Origin: Nocardia neocaledoniensis
GTDB taxonomy: Bacteria > Actinomycetota > Actinomycetes > Mycobacteriales > Mycobacteriaceae
Length of the DNA stretch: 64,000 nucleotides
Reading direction: 5' to 3'
Assembly: GCF_003182135.1 (NCBI RefSeq)
Contig: NZ_QGTL01000005.1
Span: forward strand, 62,001 to 126,000
This document shows, piece after piece, positions 59,792-64,000 of this stretch (its first letter is position 1; every line of letters starts with the position of its first letter). Made by a program: the position numbers and the translations under genes. Below the pieces are notes generated by a model, which made no database searches, was not told the origin of the DNA, and saw only the letters and a list, made by a program, of their open reading frames with translations.

Positions 59792-62339
59792 TTCAGTCGG
59801 GACGGAGACTCGGCGTGCCCCGGCACCGATGACGCATCGGCAGGTCCTGGAGGCGATGACCGGGCTGTTGGCGGCGCTGTTCACGGCGCTGCTCAGCACC
59901 ACGATCGTGTCGACCGCGCTGCCCACGATCATCGGCGACCTCGAGGGATCGCAGACCGCGTACGCCTGGGTCATCACCACGGCGCTGCTGTCCAACGCCG
60001 CGTCCACCCCGATCTGGGGCAAGTTCGCCGATCTGTTCAACAAGAAGCTGCTGGTGCAGTCGGCCATCGTCATCTTCGTCATCGGGTCGGTGATCGCGGG
60101 CTTCGCGAACAACGTGCCCGTGCTGCTGGCAGCACGCGTCGTCCAGGGCATCGGCATGGGCGGCTTGACCGCGCTCGTCGTCGCGATCATCGGCTCCATC
60201 GTCTCGCCGCGGGAACGTGGACGCTATTCCGGCTACATGGGCGCTGTGATGGCGGTGTCGATGTCGGGCGGCCCCATCCTCGGCGGCGTCATCGTCGACA
60301 GCCCGCTCGGCTGGCGCTGGTGCTTCTTCGTCTGTGTGCCCCTGGCGGTCATCGCCCTGGTACTGCTGCAGCGGACCCTGCGGCTGCCCACCGAACGCAA
60401 GGACGGGGTGTCGATCGACTGGTTCGGCGCCGCGCTCCTGACCGCGGGCGTGTCGGTGCTGCTCGTCTGGGTGTCGTTCGCGGGCAAGGCGGACTACTAC
60501 GACTGGTTCTCCCGCGAATCCGCCTGGTACGTCGGCACCGGTGTGCTGCTGCTGCTCGCCACCGTCGTGGTCGAATCGAAGGTCGAGTCGCCGATCATCC
60601 CGCTCTCGATCGTCACCGAGCGCACCACCGGGCTGGCCATCATCGCCTCGATCGCGGTCGGCGTCGGCATGTTCGGCTCGACCACCTTCCTCGGCCAGTA
60701 CTTCCAGACCGCGCGCGGCTACTCGCCGACCATGGCGGGCGTGCTGACCATCCCGCTGGTGCTGGGCATGCTCGTCGCGTCGACCGGTTCGGGACAGCTG
60801 ATCACCCGGTTCGGGAAGTGGAAGTCCTTCGTCGTCACGGGCGGCGCCTTGCTGGTGGTCGGCTTCGGACTGCTCTCGACGATCGACCACGCCACCGATC
60901 TGTGGCTGGTGGGCATCTACATCGCCGTGGTCGGGCTCGGCGTCGGCATGATGATGCAGAACCTCGTGCTGGCCGTGCAGAACACGGTGAGCGTGCACAA
61001 CATCGGCGCCGCGTCCAGCAGTGTCGCGTTCTTCCGCACGTTCGGCGGCGCGATCGGTGTCTCGGTGCTCGGCTCGGTGCTGGCCACCCGCGTGGGCGAG
61101 CTGTCGGCGAAAGGCTTCGCCGAGCTCGGCGTGACGAGCGGTTCGGCCGGCGGCAGCAACCTGAATCTGCACGCCCTGCCCGCCCCGATCGTGACGGTCC
61201 TGCGCGCCGCCTACGGTGACGCGACGGGACGGATCTTCCTCATCGCCGCCGGTGCGGCGGTCGTCGCGCTGCTGGCGACAACTCTGCTGCCGAACCGTCC
61301 GCTGCGCACCACCATCGACATCGATCCGAAGCTCGACCCGACCGCGAAGGAGTCGGCGGCGCACGACGATTCGCCCGATGCGCTGGATGCCGAGCTCGCC
61401 GCGCTCACGGCGTCGAGCCGGGACGGAGAACAGGTCTGGGAAGGGGCCGAGCGTGTGCTGTCAGCCGCGGAACCGGTGCCGGCCGGGCGCCACGCGACGG
61501 CCGAACAGAACGGTCATCGGGCCGCCGCGGCGCGGGGCGCGCTGTCTGGCGCCGGGTCGTCCGGCACCGGCAGCGGTGGGACGGTGGACGGGCACGTGCG
61601 CCGCGAGGACGGTCAGGTGCTGCCGGACGCGGTGCTGACCCTGATCGACCAGGGCGGTCGTCAGGTCGCGCGGGCGAGCAGCGCGGCCGATGGTGGCTAC
61701 GCGATCAGCGCACCGACGCCCGGGAGCCACGTGCTGATCGTGTCGGCCATGGGATACCAGCCGACCGCGGTCAACGTGTCGATCGGTACGCGGCCCCAGC
61801 GCGTGGATCTCACCCTGGTGGGCTCCGGCGAGTTGTCGGGTGTCGTCCGGACCGCCCGCGACGGTGCGCCGTTGCCCGGCGCCACCATCACCTTGACCGA
61901 CCTGCGCGGTGAGGTGGTCGGCGCGGCCGTCACGGGCGGCGACGGCGCGTACACCTGCGGGAGTGTGGTCTCGGGTGTCTACACCTTGGTCGCGGCCGCC
62001 GAACACATGCGCCCGAGCGCGGTCACCTTGACGGTGCCCGACAGCGGGGTGCTCCGGCACGACATCGCGTTGTCCGCGATGACGGTCCTCACCGGATTCG
62101 CGCGCGCCGAGGACGGCCGGGCCGTGACCGACGCGCTGGTGAGCGTGCTCGACGCCGCGGGCGAGGTGACCGCGACCGTCCGCACCGACGAGAACGGCCA
62201 TTACGTCGTGCCCGATCTGCTCGAAGGGCGGTACACCGTGGTAACCCGCGGTTACCCGGCGGTGACGGATCAGGTGACCGTGGCCGGGGCCGAGGTCGCC
62301 CACGACGTGCGGCTCGGCTACGAGCCCGAGGACCGCTGA
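59784..62339 (+). CDS. DHA2 MFS exporter fused to three carboxypeptidase-regulatory-like domains
   Basis: Residues 1 to about 500 of this 851-aa protein are a 14-helix drug:H+ antiporter (LLSTTIVSTALPTIIGDLEG at helix 1, GKFADLFNKKLL, GSIVSPRERGRYSGY). After an Ala/Gly-rich linker (about 505-598) come three beta-sandwich repeats of about 83 residues each: 599-682, 683-765 and 766-851. Each shows a G-x-V/F-R start, a D-G-Y/H-Y centre and a final 'DV/DL-x-L' strand. This lies far outside normal MFS architecture. It overlaps marR upstream, and its TGATG end couples it to the YceI gene. Confidence 0.85.
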   Translation: MSSSVGTETRRAPAPMTHRQVLEAMTGLLAALFTALLSTTIVSTALPTIIGDLEGSQTAYAWVITTALLSNAASTPIWGKFADLFNKKLLVQSAIVIFVIGSVIAGFANNVPVLLAARVVQGIGMGGLTALVVAIIGSIVSPRERGRYSGYMGAVMAVSMSGGPILGGVIVDSPLGWRWCFFVCVPLAVIALVLLQRTLRLPTERKDGVSIDWFGAALLTAGVSVLLVWVSFAGKADYYDWFSRESAWYVGTGVLLLLATVVVESKVESPIIPLSIVTERTTGLAIIASIAVGVGMFGSTTFLGQYFQTARGYSPTMAGVLTIPLVLGMLVASTGSGQLITRFGKWKSFVVTGGALLVVGFGLLSTIDHATDLWLVGIYIAVVGLGVGMMMQNLVLAVQNTVSVHNIGAASSSVAFFRTFGGAIGVSVLGSVLATRVGELSAKGFAELGVTSGSAGGSNLNLHALPAPIVTVLRAAYGDATGRIFLIAAGAAVVALLATTLLPNRPLRTTIDIDPKLDPTAKESAAHDDSPDALDAELAALTASSRDGEQVWEGAERVLSAAEPVPAGRHATAEQNGHRAAAARGALSGAGSSGTGSGGTVDGHVRREDGQVLPDAVLTLIDQGGRQVARASSAADGGYAISAPTPGSHVLIVSAMGYQPTAVNVSIGTRPQRVDLTLVGSGELSGVVRTARDGAPLPGATITLTDLRGEVVGAAVTGGDGAYTCGSVVSGVYTLVAAAEHMRPSAVTLTVPDSGVLRHDIALSAMTVLTGFARAEDGRAVTDALVSVLDAAGEVTATVRTDENGHYVVPDLLEGRYTVVTRGYPAVTDQVTVAGAEVAHDVRLGYEPEDR

Positions 62340-63160
62340 TGAGTGGATTGACCGGCCGGGTCCGCACGGCGGAGGGCTGGCCGGTGCCGAACGCGGTGCT
62401 GACCGTGACCGACATGTCCGGTCGGCAGATCGCCCGCGCGGTGGCCGACGAGACCGGGGTGGTGCGCACCGACCCATTGGCCGCGGGCGCGCACACCGCC
62501 GTGCTCACCGCGGTCGGGTTCGAGCCGGTCGCGCGGATCGCGCAGATCTCCGCGACCGGGTCGGGGGCGATCGGCGAGGTGGTGCTGACGCCGACGGCGG
62601 CCACCGTCACCGCGCCGCCGCCGGGACCGTGGACGATCGATCCGGCGCATTCGACGGTGATCGCCACCGCGCGGCACCTGGGCATCGCGAGTATCAAGGC
62701 CCGGTTCGCGGAGGTGAGCGGGCGACTCGAGATCGCCGAGCCGTTCGAGCGGTCCACCGGACACGCGGAGATCCGGGCCGCGGGTATCGATACCGGAATC
62801 GCGATGCGCGACGACCACCTGCGCTCGCCGGAATTCCTCGACGTGGCCCGCTATCCGACGATCACCTTCACCGGTCTCGGGTTCCGCCGTACCGGCGCCG
62901 ACACGTGGGCGATGCAGGGGGAGCTGACGCTGCACGGACAGCGTCGCCCGATCGAACTCGCGATGACCTACGGCGGCTGGGGGCCGGATCCGTGGGGTGG
63001 CGTGCGCGCGGCGTTCCACGCCGAAACCCTGTTGCACCGCAACGATTTCGCGATCGACTACAGCGCGGTCGTGCGCGCGGGAGTGGCCGCCGTCGGCACC
63101 ACCGTCAAGATCGAACTCGACATCGAGGTGGTCCAGGGCGAGGGACTGCCTGCCGGATAG
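62339..63160 (+). CDS. YceI-like protein with N-terminal carboxypeptidase-regulatory-like domain
   Basis: This protein has 273 aa. Residues 1-85 form a fourth copy of the beta-sandwich module found in the preceding exporter (SGLTGRVRTAEGWPVPNAVL). Residues 95-270 are a YceI lipid-binding lipocalin-like domain (WTIDPAHSTVIATARHLGIA, SPEFLDVARYPTITFTGLGF, LHRNDFAIDYSAV). YceI proteins bind isoprenoid chains, but this one has no signal peptide. ATG 62339 overlaps the exporter stop. The shared module suggests that the two proteins act on the same ligand or bind each other. Confidence 0.85.
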   Translation: MSGLTGRVRTAEGWPVPNAVLTVTDMSGRQIARAVADETGVVRTDPLAAGAHTAVLTAVGFEPVARIAQISATGSGAIGEVVLTPTAATVTAPPPGPWTIDPAHSTVIATARHLGIASIKARFAEVSGRLEIAEPFERSTGHAEIRAAGIDTGIAMRDDHLRSPEFLDVARYPTITFTGLGFRRTGADTWAMQGELTLHGQRRPIELAMTYGGWGPDPWGGVRAAFHAETLLHRNDFAIDYSAVVRAGVAAVGTTVKIELDIEVVQGEGLPAG

Positions 63161-63399
63161 CGCGCGTTCCCGATCACTCCTCGCCGACCACGTCGAGGAT
63201 GCTCGCCACCAGACGCTGTGGCAGCGCCGTGGTCCGGGCGACATCGGATCCGTGTGCCGCCTCATCGGATTCGGGTCGTCGTTCGAGGTTCCAGTGGTGC
63301 CTTCGGCGCAGCGTGCGCCGAAAGGTGTTCAGCGGTGGTCGCTCGCCACAGACTGGGTGTCGTTGGCGATTCGGCACCTACCGTGAGGGAGACCCTGTC

Positions 63400-63921
63400 A
63401 TGACGATCGAAACCCGGAGCACCCTCAACGCTGTCGACCTCGAGGCGGTGGGCGGGCTGGTCGAGGCGATCCGGCAGGATCCCGGCAAGGCCAGGACCAC
63501 CTGGGGTGCGCATGTGACGTGGAACGGCGCGTTCTCCTCGGCGGCGCGGGTGCGGTCCTTCGCCGCGATCCCGTCGGACGAGCCGCGCACGCTGGGCGGT
63601 GGCGACACCGCGCCCAACCCTGTCGAGCAGTTGCTCGGCGCGCTGGGCAATTGCCTTGCGGTCGGTTACGCGGCCAACGCGACGCTGGCGGGGATCGAGC
63701 TCAGGGACCTTCGCATCGATCTGAAGGGCGACCTCGACCTGCACGTCTTCCTCGGCCTGGCGGAGGGGCACGCCGGATTCGAGACGATCGTGGCGACGGT
63801 GCGGGTGGACGCCGACGCCACCCCGGAGCAGCTCGCCGATCTGCATGCCCGGGTGGCCGCCAGCTCGCCCGTCGGGCACACGCTGCGCAACGCGGTTCCG
63901 CTGGAGATCGTCGCGGGGTAG
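63400..63921 (+). CDS. OsmC family peroxiredoxin-like protein
   Basis: This 173-aa OsmC-fold protein has the peroxidatic cysteine region NPVEQLLGALGNCLAVGYAA. A second conserved Cys, normally about 60 residues further on, is not present: the corresponding loop reads RVAASSPVGHTLRNAVP, with Ser where Ohr/OsmC proteins have Cys. It therefore may be a single-Cys member rather than a classical organic hydroperoxide reductase. GAGGGAG precedes ATG 63400. The 63161-63399 gap shows no gene. Confidence 0.85.
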   Translation: MTIETRSTLNAVDLEAVGGLVEAIRQDPGKARTTWGAHVTWNGAFSSAARVRSFAAIPSDEPRTLGGGDTAPNPVEQLLGALGNCLAVGYAANATLAGIELRDLRIDLKGDLDLHVFLGLAEGHAGFETIVATVRVDADATPEQLADLHARVAASSPVGHTLRNAVPLEIVAG

Positions 63922-64000
63922 TGCCGCCTCAGCGCCACCGGCGCGACCGGGAGCGGCCCGCCCGGTGCCCGAAGAAGCCGGCGAGCCGGGACTCGCGGCC

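Noticed and set aside
63161..63399. C-terminal gene fragment on the minus strand (TTALPQRLVASILDVVGEE)
   Set aside because: It is too short, has no family match by eye and no partner pieces nearby.

Overview
The window is GC-rich DNA dense with actinobacterial gene families: MMPL-type RND export, a FadE5-type acyl-CoA dehydrogenase, a secretory (LIP-type) lipase, DUF5995, many TetR regulators, many GTG starts and 4-bp ATGA/GTGA gene overlaps. It looks like a chromosome segment of a member of the Mycobacteriales, most like Nocardia or Rhodococcus. I see no rRNA, tRNA, CRISPR array, prophage or intact insertion sequence.

0-5.7 kb: an MFS importer and a zinc alcohol dehydrogenase, a secreted lipoprotein, and a TetR/Dabb pair with a perfect operator. 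5.8-10.7 kb is a decaying zone: an intact FAD dehydrogenase and an intact SnoaL-like protein lie among a frameshifted rhodanese, an internally deleted SnoaL gene, an ABC-transporter scar (substrate-binding protein joined to ATPase) and a broken LLM flavin oxidoreductase. 10.7-13.5 kb: a second TetR, paralogous to the first and with nearly the same operator, faces a truncated IS481-like HTH protein that is coupled to a DHA2 drug exporter.

13.7-25.4 kb: secretory lipase/GntR, MFS plus an NMT1-like binding protein, a truncated FAD monooxygenase beside its TetR, an XRE regulator, DUF1361 and SUKH remnants, GNAT, rsgA, DUF5995 and TetR. 25.4-30.6 kb: a FadE5-like acyl-CoA dehydrogenase and a 627-aa protein with three complete TetR units in tandem. 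30.7-34.8 kb is a polyhydroxyalkanoate module: phaC diverges from a PucR-type regulator and phaZ, with an 11-bp inverted repeat between them. 34.8-38.2 kb: MMPL transporter and HSL-type esterase.

38.4-53.1 kb is the most interesting part. An almost entirely co-directional cluster carries the four chemistries of the gamma-glutamyl-putrescine (Puu) route: a glutamine-synthetase-like ligase, a DAO-type flavin oxidase, an aldehyde dehydrogenase and a C26 gamma-glutamyl hydrolase. With them are an acyl-CoA ligase, a hotdog protein resembling 3-aminobutyryl-CoA/beta-alanyl-CoA ammonia-lyase, an enoyl-CoA hydratase, a zinc alcohol dehydrogenase, a Baeyer-Villiger-like monooxygenase with an altered fingerprint, a second flavin oxidoreductase, an SCP2-like protein and an unknown membrane protein. 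One TetR with a complex operator lies in the middle. I infer a pathway that glutamylates an amine, oxidises it to a beta-amino acid, activates this with CoA and eliminates ammonia to give an enoyl-CoA.

53-64 kb: XRE/NmrA pair, a four-gene membrane operon in which every junction overlaps by 4 bp (with a cupredoxin-like lipoprotein), then MarR, a drug exporter fused to three carboxypeptidase-regulatory-like domains, a YceI protein carrying a fourth copy, and OsmC.
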